A DNA stretch of 64,000 nucleotides, taken from assembly GCF_038811545.1 (NCBI RefSeq), contig NZ_CP133319.1:744001-808000 (forward strand), read 5' to 3'. The notes under the pieces were generated by a model that was given only the letters and a program-made list of their open reading frames with translations, was not told the DNA's origin and made no database searches. The stretch's first letter is position 1, and each line of letters begins with the position of its first letter. Shown piece after piece: positions 10,797 to 19,103 of the stretch. A program made the position numbers and the translations under genes. The DNA comes from Rhodoligotrophos sp. CJ14 (GTDB taxonomy: Bacteria; Pseudomonadota; Alphaproteobacteria; Rhizobiales; Im1).

Positions 10797-12101
10797 TCAA
10801 TTGAGTGCGCGTTGCCGCGTCTCGACATCAATCAGCCAGGTGGCGATCGCCCCCAGCACCAGCAAAACGGCAAAGGTGCCGACCGCCGCAACGAGGCTAT
10901 GGGCCATAACCGGCGCGAGGACCGAAGGCGCCATCAGCCCGCCGATGCGCGCCATGGCGCCGGCCGCGCCCATGCCGGTGGCGCGACTGGCCGTTGGATA
11001 AATCTCGGGGGTGAATGCGTAAAGCGCGCCCCACGTGCCGAGCAGAGCAAAGCTCATCAGCAGCAGAGCGGCCCCCACCATGATCGGCGTGAAGGCGAGA
11101 GTGAACAGGAAGCAGCCGGCGGCACTGAGCAGAGCAAAACCGAACAGGGTTGGCTTGCGTCCCCATCGTTCAACCCCGTAAGCCGCAAGCGCATAGCCCG
11201 GAAGCTGCGCAAGCGCCATCAGCACGAGAAAGCCATAGCCGCGCACGAACCCGAAGCCCTCCCCCGCCAATCGCGCCGGGATCCACACGAACACACCGTA
11301 ATAGGAAATCGAGACCAGGAACCATACGGTGAGGATGAGCAAGGTGCGGCGGCGAAGCTGCGGCGACAGCAACGCCTCGCCTCTCACCTGCCCCGGCGCG
11401 ATCAGCTTGCGGGCACGCAGGCCCGGCTTGCCATTGGTCAGAAGAACCCGGTTGAGCACCGCAAAGGCCTCATCCGCTCGGCCGAAGCGCATGAGATACA
11501 GCGGCGATTCTGGGACCCAGAACCGCAGCCATATGCCGATCAGAGCCGGAAGCGCCGTGAACACGAAGATCCAGCGCCAGCTCTGCCCGACATCAGCCAG
11601 GCTCAATGCCCAGGCGGCCAGCGCAACCGCAAGCGTTCCCACCGCCCAGAACCCTTCCAGCATCACGAGCCACCGGCCGCGATTTCTGGCGGGCAGGAAC
11701 TCGGCCATCATCGCATAATCAACCGGCAAAGTGCCGCCGACGGCGAGGCCGGTGAGGAAGCGGAACACGATCAGAATGGCGAAATTGGGCGAGAGCGCCG
11801 ATAAGAGGCCGAATACCGCATCAAGCGCCACGGTGATCAGGAGAATGCGACGGCGGCCGAAGCGGTCGGCGAGCCTGCCAAAGAGTGCTGCGCCTAACAT
11901 CATGCCGAGGAAGAAGGCAGTGCCGGTCTGCAAGGCGATCGGCACGGAAATCCCGAACTCCTGCGCGATCGAGGGGGCAGTGAAGCCGACGCTCAATACC
12001 TGCATCGCATCGGCCGCCCAGACCAGACCGAAAATGCAGAGCAGGCGATATTGAAAGGGGCCGGTCCCAGCAGAATCAAGGGCGGAGTCTACCGTGGTCA
12101 T
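10797..12101 (-). CDS. MFS transporter (AAHS/sugar-porter-like)
   Basis: This 434-residue, 12-helix major facilitator has the cytoplasmic loop motif GRLADRFGRRR after helix 2 and a charged counterpart in the second half. Conserved acidic and arginine residues (RFLTGLAVGG, PVDYAMMAEFLPARNRG) resemble the aromatic acid:H+ symporter and niacin-transporter group. A GTTCGG-N6-CCGAAC inverted repeat lies 62 bp upstream. The location between catabolic enzymes suggests uptake of the compound they degrade, probably an organic or aromatic acid (inference). Confidence 0.88.
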   Translation of the reverse strand: MTTVDSALDSAGTGPFQYRLLCIFGLVWAADAMQVLSVGFTAPSIAQEFGISVPIALQTGTAFFLGMMLGAALFGRLADRFGRRRILLITVALDAVFGLLSALSPNFAILIVFRFLTGLAVGGTLPVDYAMMAEFLPARNRGRWLVMLEGFWAVGTLAVALAAWALSLADVGQSWRWIFVFTALPALIGIWLRFWVPESPLYLMRFGRADEAFAVLNRVLLTNGKPGLRARKLIAPGQVRGEALLSPQLRRRTLLILTVWFLVSISYYGVFVWIPARLAGEGFGFVRGYGFLVLMALAQLPGYALAAYGVERWGRKPTLFGFALLSAAGCFLFTLAFTPIMVGAALLLMSFALLGTWGALYAFTPEIYPTASRATGMGAAGAMARIGGLMAPSVLAPVMAHSLVAAVGTFAVLLVLGAIATWLIDVETRQRALN

Positions 12102-12162
12102 CGCGCAATCTCTGCTTCAGGCCTCACCGCGCAAAGCGGCGGCGCGCCATCAGCGGGCGCGT

Positions 12163-12180
12163 GTTCGGTATAATCCGAAC
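12163..12180. promoter_or_regulatory. Inverted repeat GTTCGG-N6-CCGAAC upstream of the MFS gene
   Basis: Perfect 6-bp arms flank TATAAT. The repeat lies in the 123-bp gap between the DapA-like gene and the MFS gene, both on the minus strand. It could be an operator or a short hairpin. No second copy was found next to the neighbouring genes. Confidence 0.35.
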
Positions 12181-12224
12181 AGCTGTCCGGCCGGTCAACG
12201 ATTCGTGAATGCATCGGCACCCGC

Positions 12225-13145
12225 TCAGGCGGCAAGTCCGGCCATGGTGAAGCCGATCTCCGCCAGCTTGCCCTGTAGGCTCGCGCGCTGCTCGGGCGAG
12301 AGGGCAACCAGCGGCGGGCGCACATTGCGCCAGGTCTCGTCACCGGAATAATGGGCGATGGTGGCTTTCAGCGCCGGGATCATCGGGAAGGCCTGCAGGA
12401 TCTGACGGGTCGCCGTGAGCGCCGCCTGGTCCGCATCAGCCCGCTCGGACCGCCATTGGTGAAACAAGCCCACGATGGCTGCCGGATTGACATTGGCGGT
12501 GGCGCTGATGCAGCCGACGCCTCCTGCCCGCATATTGGCAAGCAGGAAGGCCTCACTGCCCACGAACACGTCGAATAGCGGAAAGGCATCGAGCATGGCC
12601 TTCGTGTTCGCCCAGTCGCCGGAACTGTCCTTGATGCCGACGACTGTGGCGGGATAGGCCGCAAGCAGCCGCTCGATCAGCGCGAGGCTGATACCCACCT
12701 GCGCAACCGGCGGGATGTGATAGAGATAGACCTTGAGCCGTTGGTCCCCCACCCGCTCGATCACCTCGGAGAAATAGGCAAAGAGACCATCATCGCTCAC
12801 GCCCTTGTAATAGAAGGGCGGCAGCATGAGCACGCCGGCACAGCCGAGCCTCACCGCGTGGGAGGTGAGCCGCACCGTATCGGCAAATGCTGAACAGCCC
12901 GTGCCCGGCATCATCCTGGCAGTGGGAAGCCCTGCCTCGACCACTCCATCGAGCAGCTGCATTCGCTCGTCCACCGACTGCGAATTGGCTTCGCTATTGG
13001 TGCCGAACAGCGCAAGCCCGCAATCCTGTGCGATGAGCCACCGGCAATGCGCGATCAGGCGTTCGCGATCGGGTGCAAGATCGGCACGGAACGGTGTGAC
13101 CACGGGCGCAAGCACGCCACGGATCAGTCCTGCGGGTTCTCTCAT
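12225..13145 (-). CDS. Dihydrodipicolinate synthase/N-acetylneuraminate lyase family protein
   Basis: This 306-residue TIM-barrel class I aldolase has the Schiff-base lysine at K172 (GIKDSSGD) and the partner tyrosine at Y142 (LYHIPP). The substrate-carboxylate motif, normally GTTGE, is GTNSE at 49-53. This departs from true DapA and argues for a catabolic lyase or dehydratase acting on a 2-keto acid rather than lysine synthesis. It stands between an SDR and an MFS transporter, all on the minus strand, which supports a catabolic role (inference). Confidence 0.88.
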   Translation of the reverse strand: MREPAGLIRGVLAPVVTPFRADLAPDRERLIAHCRWLIAQDCGLALFGTNSEANSQSVDERMQLLDGVVEAGLPTARMMPGTGCSAFADTVRLTSHAVRLGCAGVLMLPPFYYKGVSDDGLFAYFSEVIERVGDQRLKVYLYHIPPVAQVGISLALIERLLAAYPATVVGIKDSSGDWANTKAMLDAFPLFDVFVGSEAFLLANMRAGGVGCISATANVNPAAIVGLFHQWRSERADADQAALTATRQILQAFPMIPALKATIAHYSGDETWRNVRPPLVALSPEQRASLQGKLAEIGFTMAGLAA

Positions 13146-13189
13146 CTGTTGCCCCTCATCTCGCTCTCGCAGCCTATGCGCAGATTATC

Positions 13190-13963
13190 CTAACGGCCGG
13201 TGCCGACCGTATAGCCCCCATCGACCATGTAAGTGCCGCCGGTGCAATAGCCTGCCGCGTCGCTGGCAAGGAACGCGATCATCTCGGCCACCTCGTCCGG
13301 CTGGCCATAGCGGCCCATGGGGATGCCGGCCATCATCTTTGCGCGGATCGCATCGGGCTTATCGGGATTGATGCCCTCTTCGAGAGCCCGGATCATCCTC
13401 GTCTCGACCGGCGCCGGATTGACCGTATTGACCCGGATCCTATGGCGCGCGCCTTCGAGCGCCGCCGACTTCATGAGCCCGACCACCGCGTGCTTGCTCG
13501 CCACATAGGCCGAAAGCCCCGCACTGCCGCGAATGCCGGCGACAGATGAGGTGATGACGATCGCACCACCCCCTTGCCGGCGCATCAGCGGCATGAGCTG
13601 GGAAAGGCCGAGAAACACACCGCGCACATTGACCGCCATAACGCGGTCGAAATCCGCAGCCGACAGGTCACCCAGGGGGGCCACCCGGCCCTCGATGCCT
13701 GCATTGAGAATGCCCATGTCGATCCGCCCGAAGCGGGTAAGAGCCGCCTCGACCGCGCGCGCCACCTGCTCCTCATTGGCGACATCCGCAACAGCCCAGG
13801 CCACATCCTCGCCCAGAGGCTCGGCCAGCGCCTGCAAGGCTTCCTGATTGAGATCGACCATGAACACCTTGGCGCCATCGGCCAGCAGCCTTCGCACGAT
13901 CGCCGTGCCGATGCCGCCGGTTGCTCCGGTCACAAAGGCAATTTTCCCTTCCGATCTCAGCAT
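13190..13963 (-). CDS. SDR family oxidoreductase
   Basis: This is a 257-residue classical short-chain dehydrogenase. The NAD(P) motif TGATGGIG begins at residue 12, NAG lies at 87-89, and the Ser140, Tyr153 and Lys157 catalytic residues are all present. An aspartate ending the second strand (VDLN, residue 37) favours NAD over NADP. AGGAGGT lies three bases before the ATG. It is the first gene of the minus-strand SDR/DapA-like/MFS/BKACE group. It probably oxidises a hydroxy-acid intermediate; the substrate is unknown. Confidence 0.9.
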   Translation of the reverse strand: MLRSEGKIAFVTGATGGIGTAIVRRLLADGAKVFMVDLNQEALQALAEPLGEDVAWAVADVANEEQVARAVEAALTRFGRIDMGILNAGIEGRVAPLGDLSAADFDRVMAVNVRGVFLGLSQLMPLMRRQGGGAIVITSSVAGIRGSAGLSAYVASKHAVVGLMKSAALEGARHRIRVNTVNPAPVETRMIRALEEGINPDKPDAIRAKMMAGIPMGRYGQPDEVAEMIAFLASDAAGYCTGGTYMVDGGYTVGTGR

Positions 13964-14095
13964 GTCACCTCCTGGCGCTTGGCCCCGCGGGCGCTATTTT
14001 GCCCGACCTTACCCAGATCTTGATCACCTGCCCACCCGGGCTTGATCAGAGCATGGTCGGTCCTGGCCAGCATGGGCAAGCGCGATGGAGCCTTG

Positions 14096-14959
14096 TCAAA
14101 GGCTTCGTGCATAGGCCCCGATGGCTTCGCTCACCACACGAATTCTGGCCGCGCCATAAAGATCGCCGCGCACCACGAGCCAGACCGGTTCCTCGTCGCT
14201 CCGCTCAGGCAGGACGCGCACGAGGCCCGAGCGCCTCGCCTGCAGCACCGGCACTGCGCCGATGCCCATGCCCGCGAGCACAGCACCGTGCAGCATGGCG
14301 GATGTGGTGACCTGGAGCGCGATATTGCCGCTGGCGATCGGCTCACCGCATAAGTGATCCCATCTGTAGGATGCGCCATCCCGTTGGTAGATCACCAGAT
14401 CATGGCCGGCGAATGCCGCACCGGCAACGGGCGTGCCGCGCTGCTCGAGATAGGCGGGCGCCGCGAAAAGGCCCACCTCCAACCGCGCCAGCCGGCGGCT
14501 GATATAGTCGCCATTCTCCGGCCGCACCGTGCGCAGCGCGAGATGCGCATTGCGCCAGGATGGCTCATCGGGCTTGGCGATGGTCATGAGCCCCGTGTCG
14601 ATATGAGGATGCCGGTCACGCAGGGCTGCGATCACGGGCAGGATGAAGAGTTCCGCCAGCACCTCTGTGGCGGCGATTCGGACCGGACCGGCAAGGTCCA
14701 GATCTACCCCCGCAGACTTGCGCATGAATGCCGCAACCGCCTGCTCCATCGCTTCGGCATCGGTCACCAGTGCTTCACCGACAGGTGACAATGCGAATTG
14801 ATTCGGCATCTTGACGAAGAGCTTCGCGCCGAGCTGCTCCTCGAGCATCGCCAACCGACGGCCCACAGTCGCTTGATCGACCCCGAGCGCTCTTGCCGCT
14901 GCTCGCAAGGTGCCAAGGCGGGCAACCGCCAGAAAGTAGCGCGCGTGATCCCAATGCAT
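14096..14959 (-). CDS. LysR family transcriptional regulator
   Basis: This 287-residue LysR regulator starts at the ATG at 14959, giving the usual N-terminus MHWDHARYFLAVARLG. The winged-helix recognition region ALGVDQATVGRRLAMLE follows, then a periplasmic-binding-like effector domain. The 33-residue longer in-frame extension lacks HTH features. It lies just upstream of, and on the same strand as, the SDR/DapA-like/MFS/BKACE genes, with 132 bp between. It is probably their regulator, although LysR genes are more often divergent from their targets. Confidence 0.9.
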   Translation of the reverse strand: MHWDHARYFLAVARLGTLRAAARALGVDQATVGRRLAMLEEQLGAKLFVKMPNQFALSPVGEALVTDAEAMEQAVAAFMRKSAGVDLDLAGPVRIAATEVLAELFILPVIAALRDRHPHIDTGLMTIAKPDEPSWRNAHLALRTVRPENGDYISRRLARLEVGLFAAPAYLEQRGTPVAGAAFAGHDLVIYQRDGASYRWDHLCGEPIASGNIALQVTTSAMLHGAVLAGMGIGAVPVLQARRSGLVRVLPERSDEEPVWLVVRGDLYGAARIRVVSEAIGAYARSL

Positions 14960-15129
14960 GGCTGCAATAATGCATCGGAACCATGGCAACATACAGCATT
15001 TTTGCGTCGCACCATCTGATGAGGCGCTCAGGCGCTCTCGACCCGACACCGCCCCCAACCGGCCATTGAGGGGCCATCGACTGCTGAAATCTTACGCTGC
15101 CGCACCTATATGGAGCCGACGCTTATTGG

Positions 15130-16128
15130 ATGAGGATTTTTTCGATGACCATGCCCCGGACGCTCCAATTGACAACCCTATTTGCGGGGCTGGTCCTGGC
15201 ATTCTCGGTCGTCGCCATGGATTATGCCGAGGCGCGTCGCGGCGGCAGCTTCGGCAGCCGGGGCATGCGCACCTATCAGCCGGCACCGCCCACCAGGACC
15301 GTGCCGCGGACAACCGCTCCGGTCGAGCGTTCGATGACACCCAATCCCGGACCCAGCAGCGCGGTTCGCCAGACACCGCAAGCGGCGCAACGTCCTGGGC
15401 TCATGAACGGGTTCGGCGGCTCTATGCTACGCGGGCTGATGCTGGGCGGCCTCATCGGGCTTCTCCTGGGCCATGGCTTCGGCGGGCTCGCCGGCATGTT
15501 CGGCCTGTTGCTTCAGGTGCTCCTGATCGGCGGTGCGATCCTGCTCTTCATGCGGCTGTTCAGGTCGCATCCCGCCCGATCCCCCGCCTCCGTCCCGGCA
15601 GGCAATGCGCGCGATCTCGGCGGTTTCGACCCGCGGGGTGCCTCGCCCTATCGGGAGAGCCCCTCAAGTCGATCTGGCGGCCTAGCAAGGCCAGGCGCGG
15701 GCGCTCAGCCACTCAACACCGATGAGATCGGCTTGACCCAGAATGATCTCGATACGTTCGAGCGCCGGCTGACCGAGGTTCAGGAAGCCTTCGGGCGCGA
15801 GGACCATGCCGCCCTGCGGCGGCTGGCAACGCCGGAGATGGTGTCCTACCTCTCGGAGGAACTGGCGGAAAACGCGAAAAACGGTCTCAGGAACGATGTC
15901 TCCGGGGTCACGCTGCTGCAGGCGGATATCGCCGAAAGCTGGCGTGAGGGCGATAACGACTACGCGACGGCCGCCATGCACTATTCCTCACGTGATGTCA
16001 CCCGCGATCGTGCGAGCGGCAGGATTATCGATGGGAATGCGGACCATCCCACGGAAACCACGGAATTGTGGACCTTCACCCGTAAGACTGGCGGTGATTG
16101 GAAGCTTTCGGCTATTCAGGAGGCCTAG
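15130..16128 (+). CDS. Tim44-like domain membrane protein
   Basis: The 332-residue protein has an N-terminal hydrophobic signal/anchor (about residues 10-32). A Pro/Arg-rich stretch and a second long Gly/Leu-rich membrane segment (about 97-143) follow. The C-terminal Tim44/MBA1-like domain occupies about residues 190-330, beginning near LTQNDLDTFERRL. Bacterial Tim44-like proteins of alphaproteobacteria are inner-membrane proteins thought to act in membrane protein handling; the exact role is not established. Nearby in-frame ATGs at 15145 and 15151 are alternative starts. It is divergent from the LysR gene. Confidence 0.88.
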   Translation: MRIFSMTMPRTLQLTTLFAGLVLAFSVVAMDYAEARRGGSFGSRGMRTYQPAPPTRTVPRTTAPVERSMTPNPGPSSAVRQTPQAAQRPGLMNGFGGSMLRGLMLGGLIGLLLGHGFGGLAGMFGLLLQVLLIGGAILLFMRLFRSHPARSPASVPAGNARDLGGFDPRGASPYRESPSSRSGGLARPGAGAQPLNTDEIGLTQNDLDTFERRLTEVQEAFGREDHAALRRLATPEMVSYLSEELAENAKNGLRNDVSGVTLLQADIAESWREGDNDYATAAMHYSSRDVTRDRASGRIIDGNADHPTETTELWTFTRKTGGDWKLSAIQEA

Positions 16129-16175
16129 GGCCAGTCGACAATCCGGACGGATCTCGCCCTGGAAGTTGACAGGGG

Positions 16176-16730
16176 TCATACGCGCTCGAGCGGAAAATGC
16201 GGCAAAGCCGGCAGGCCCACATGGATCGGGTCACCCGCGCGGACAAGGCCGCCTGATCGCGCGATCGCCATGATCCCGGTCTTGCGGATGACTTCTCCAT
16301 GGGGGCCCCTGTCGAGCACGGCCTGGAGCAAGCCGGATCGGAACTGCTCGATCTGAGCACAAGGGTTGCGCAGCCCTGTCACTTCCAGCACCGCGTCCGA
16401 GCCAATTCGGAGTATTGCACCTCGTGGCAGAGCGAGCAGGTCAATCCCCTGCGTCGTGATATTCTCACCGAGATCTGCGCCGCGGATGTCGAAGCCCTTG
16501 CCCTTCAATTCCTCAAACAGCTCGGCCTGGATCAGGTGCACCTGGCGCAGATTGGGCTGCGAGGGATCAACGGCGACGCGCGAGCGATGCTTCACGGTTG
16601 CGCCGGAATGCGCATCCCCTTCGATGCCCAGTCCCGCCACAATCCGGATTTCCGAAACCGGCCGCTTCGAGAAGCGATGCTCCGCATCCCTGGCGACACA
16701 CAATACGCGCCCAGCAATCGTGAATGTCAT
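16176..16730 (-). CDS. MOSC domain protein
   Basis: This 184-residue stand-alone MOSC (molybdenum cofactor sulfurase C-terminal) protein resembles the YiiM/YuaD group. It has the conserved cysteine in LRNPCAQI and the GLGIEGDAH motif. MOSC proteins bind the molybdenum cofactor or transfer sulfur, for example in N-hydroxylated base reduction. The ATG at 16730 is chosen because homology-like sequence (MTFTIAGRVLCV) begins there. It is convergent with the Tim44-like gene and has no partner enzyme nearby. Confidence 0.88.
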   Translation of the reverse strand: MTFTIAGRVLCVARDAEHRFSKRPVSEIRIVAGLGIEGDAHSGATVKHRSRVAVDPSQPNLRQVHLIQAELFEELKGKGFDIRGADLGENITTQGIDLLALPRGAILRIGSDAVLEVTGLRNPCAQIEQFRSGLLQAVLDRGPHGEVIRKTGIMAIARSGGLVRAGDPIHVGLPALPHFPLERV

Positions 16731-16809
16731 GGGAATTTGCGATATCGCCGGACTATGACAACGGCGTGAATGCCGGCACATGCCCGCCTCTCAAACCCAC
16801 TGTTGCAAG

Positions 16810-17886
16810 TCAATTCACCTGAAGTACGCTCTTGATGACCCTTTTCGCCGAACCCACGCTCTTCGAGGCAAGGCTGCGGTTCTTAAGTTCCCGGCGGGCG
16901 CTCTCGCTGATCGGAGTGAGGAGCGAGACACGCTCAGCGCTGAATTGTTCCTTCCATTCATCAATCGCCGACTGTGGCAGCGCGATTCGCGTGGGCGCAC
17001 CGTCCTCGATCCAGCGCTCGATTCCAGCCAGGTCATTCCGCGCCAATACTGGCAACCCGGTATCCTTGCTAATCTCGGCAGCTCGATTGTCAATGGACAG
17101 GATGAGGGCGCGTCGACCTTTTTGGAGTGCTCTTATCCCTCCGTGCAGCCTCGTGCCGACGAAGTCGACGTCCTCAGATTCGAGGAAATGCGTATAGGCC
17201 TCCACGGTCGGCTGGATGTGTTTCACGTCGCTCAATCCGAAAGAATCGAGGTAAGAAAGATCCTTGTGCATCTGGCTGAAGAAGTAGAGATGCCGATACT
17301 GCCGCCGTAAGACCTCGACGAAAGCCCGATCAGCTTCGGGGTCGCGGCGCCAGGCGCTCAGGGTGAAAACCGCGGAATTTGCTCGGCCGGTGGGGATCTT
17401 GGAACAATGATCGGGTGTAAGCGTCCACATGGTCGGGCAGGACGTGCACACAGCGTCAAGCCCGATCTTGATGAGATAATCGCGCGTGTAACTATCGCGG
17501 GCGGCGTGCATCAGCTCGCGACTCAGAACTGAGTGCAACAGCCTTTGGCTTGCAGCACTAGGGGACGGCATATAATCGCCCCAACCTGTCCCGAGACAGA
17601 CGGTACGAGCGACGGCAAAATATTTCGAATCCTTCGAGCCAATCTTCCAAAGAGCGTCGTCTCTGTCCATATATGATGAAAGTAGGTTAGTGCCCCCGAC
17701 AAAGCAAAAATCGGATTGCCGTACAAACTCCCGTGTGCGGTCTGAAAGCGGCTCGTGGCTGGGCACCCTATAGATATAAGCTGATGGGAACAGCTCCCAG
17801 ACGACCTTGTTGACGGCATCCATGATGATCTCATCACCGAGATTGTCGGTGCATATCGATGTATCGACAATGGTTACCGTTTTCAT
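16810..17886 (-). CDS. Polysaccharide pyruvyl transferase family protein
   Basis: The 358-residue protein begins with a glycosyltransferase-B-like strand followed by the family motif DNLGDEIIMDAV. It continues with a GGTNLLS loop and a C-terminal motif FVGTRLHGGIRAL, typical of CsaB/WcaK-type pyruvyl transferases. These use phosphoenolpyruvate to place ketal pyruvate on surface polysaccharides. No other polysaccharide gene lies nearby, and the base composition looks less GC-rich than in its neighbours, so horizontal gain is possible. It sits beside tRNA-fMet, a common neighbour of acquired genes. Confidence 0.85.
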   Translation of the reverse strand: MKTVTIVDTSICTDNLGDEIIMDAVNKVVWELFPSAYIYRVPSHEPLSDRTREFVRQSDFCFVGGTNLLSSYMDRDDALWKIGSKDSKYFAVARTVCLGTGWGDYMPSPSAASQRLLHSVLSRELMHAARDSYTRDYLIKIGLDAVCTSCPTMWTLTPDHCSKIPTGRANSAVFTLSAWRRDPEADRAFVEVLRRQYRHLYFFSQMHKDLSYLDSFGLSDVKHIQPTVEAYTHFLESEDVDFVGTRLHGGIRALQKGRRALILSIDNRAAEISKDTGLPVLARNDLAGIERWIEDGAPTRIALPQSAIDEWKEQFSAERVSLLTPISESARRELKNRSLASKSVGSAKRVIKSVLQVN

Positions 17887-18050
17887 CCCGTCATCCTGAT
17901 TGGCCGACTCAAAAGCCAGCTCAGGAAGTCGTCCGTGGACACTCGGTTAATTACTATTTCTCTGAAGCGCAAGGGCGCCGCTAAGAAATGACCCCCCGTC
18001 CGGCGCAATGCCGCCAGGTGACAGAAGCTGTGTCAATAAGCGATCCGGGA

Positions 18051-18087
18051 AAAGCGAAAAGCCCGCTAAGCTTCTCACTTAGCGGGC
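18051..18087 (-). terminator. Rho-independent terminator behind tRNA-fMet
   Basis: A perfect 10-bp stem, GCCCGCTAAG with CTTAGCGGGC, has a 7-nt loop and is followed on the minus strand by TTTTCGCTTTT. It begins 7 nt after the tRNA 3' end. Confidence 0.85.
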
Positions 18088-18094
18088 CTTTCGA

Positions 18095-18171
<77 letters not shown>

Positions 18172-18191
18172 GCAAAACGTTTGTGAGCCCT

Positions 18192-18219
18192 TACATAAGC
18201 CGTTTTACGGTTTTGTAAA
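18192..18219 (-). promoter_or_regulatory. Probable sigma-70 promoter of tRNA-fMet
   Basis: On the minus strand TTTACA is followed after 16 nt by TATGTA. The -10 box ends 20 nt before the tRNA 5' end, a good distance for a short leader. Confidence 0.5.
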
Positions 18220-18412
18220 CCCCCCTGCCCGGATGGCCTGGAGTTGTACACAGGTTGAAGAAAGGGGTGCTAAATCCTTGCCAAATGGGTCCTTTCTGTT
18301 GCAGCGCTGGGAACGCGACCGCCGGGATCTGGCAAAGCACCCCTCCTCGATCCGGCGCTGGGCGATCCGTCGCAGGATGGTCAGCAGCCACATTCTCGAT
18401 TATCCGCTCACA

Positions 18413-18452
18413 TTGACAGAAAAGCAGCATGTTTGTACTATGGTATACCATA
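18413..18452 (+). promoter_or_regulatory. Sigma-70 promoter with GntR-like operator
   Basis: TTGACA (18413-18418) and TACTAT (18436-18441) are 17 nt apart, a near-consensus promoter. A perfect 14-bp palindrome, TATGGTATACCATA (18439-18452), overlaps the -10 box and the probable start point. Such TGGTATACCA cores are typical FadR/FCD-type GntR operators, so repression is likely. The promoter reads into the DUF1185 gene 64 bp downstream. The rest of the 18172-18515 gap shows no gene. Confidence 0.65.
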
Positions 18453-18515
18453 AGACAATACATTCCCAACCCGCAGGCACGGCCGGCCAAATTCCCTTAG
18501 AAGAGTGAATGACAG

Positions 18516-19103
18516 ATGCAGCCATCGATCCGCAAGACCGTCACCTATGTGGAGAATACGCTCATCGAGGGTGGCAAGGAGGCGCCTCGGCCGCTGCGCC
18601 TGATCGGGGTTGCCGCGGTCTTGACCAATCCCTGGGTCGGCCGCGGCTTCGTTGAGGACCTCAAGCCGGAGATCAGGGCGATGGCCCCGGTGCTTGGTGA
18701 GCTTCTAACACGCGAGGTCATTGCTGCAGCGGGCTCGGGCGAGGTCATCGAGGCCTATGGCAAGGCAGCGCTTTGCGGCACGGCCGGCGAGGTCGAGCAT
18801 GCCTCGGCCCTCATTCATACCCTTCATTTCGGCAATCATTATCGCCGCGCCGTGGGCGCCAAGACGTATCTCGCCTTCACGAACCTTCGCGGCGGTCCCA
18901 ACGCGCCGATCGCCATTCCGCTGATGGACAAGCATGATGAAGGGCGCCGCTCCCATTACCTGACCCTGCAATTCCACATTCCGGACGCCCCGGCGCCCGA
19001 TGAGCTGGTAATTGCACTTGGCGCCTCGATCGGCGGCCGGCCTCATCATAGAATTGGCGACCGTTATCAGGATTTGAAAGAGGTCGGTGACCTTCATGGA
19101 TGA
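18516..19103 (+). CDS. Amino acid synthesis family protein (DUF1185)
   Basis: The 195-residue protein matches the AA_synth/DUF1185 family over its full length, with conserved segments TNPWVGRG, GKAALCGTAGEVEH and LVIALGASIGGRPHHRIGD. Despite the family name, the biochemical role is not established. Such genes often stand beside flavin reductase and luciferase-like monooxygenase genes. A strong promoter with a palindrome lies just upstream. Its stop codon overlaps the start of the downstream fusion gene, showing a tight two-gene operon. Confidence 0.85.
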   Translation: MQPSIRKTVTYVENTLIEGGKEAPRPLRLIGVAAVLTNPWVGRGFVEDLKPEIRAMAPVLGELLTREVIAAAGSGEVIEAYGKAALCGTAGEVEHASALIHTLHFGNHYRRAVGAKTYLAFTNLRGGPNAPIAIPLMDKHDEGRRSHYLTLQFHIPDAPAPDELVIALGASIGGRPHHRIGDRYQDLKEVGDLHG

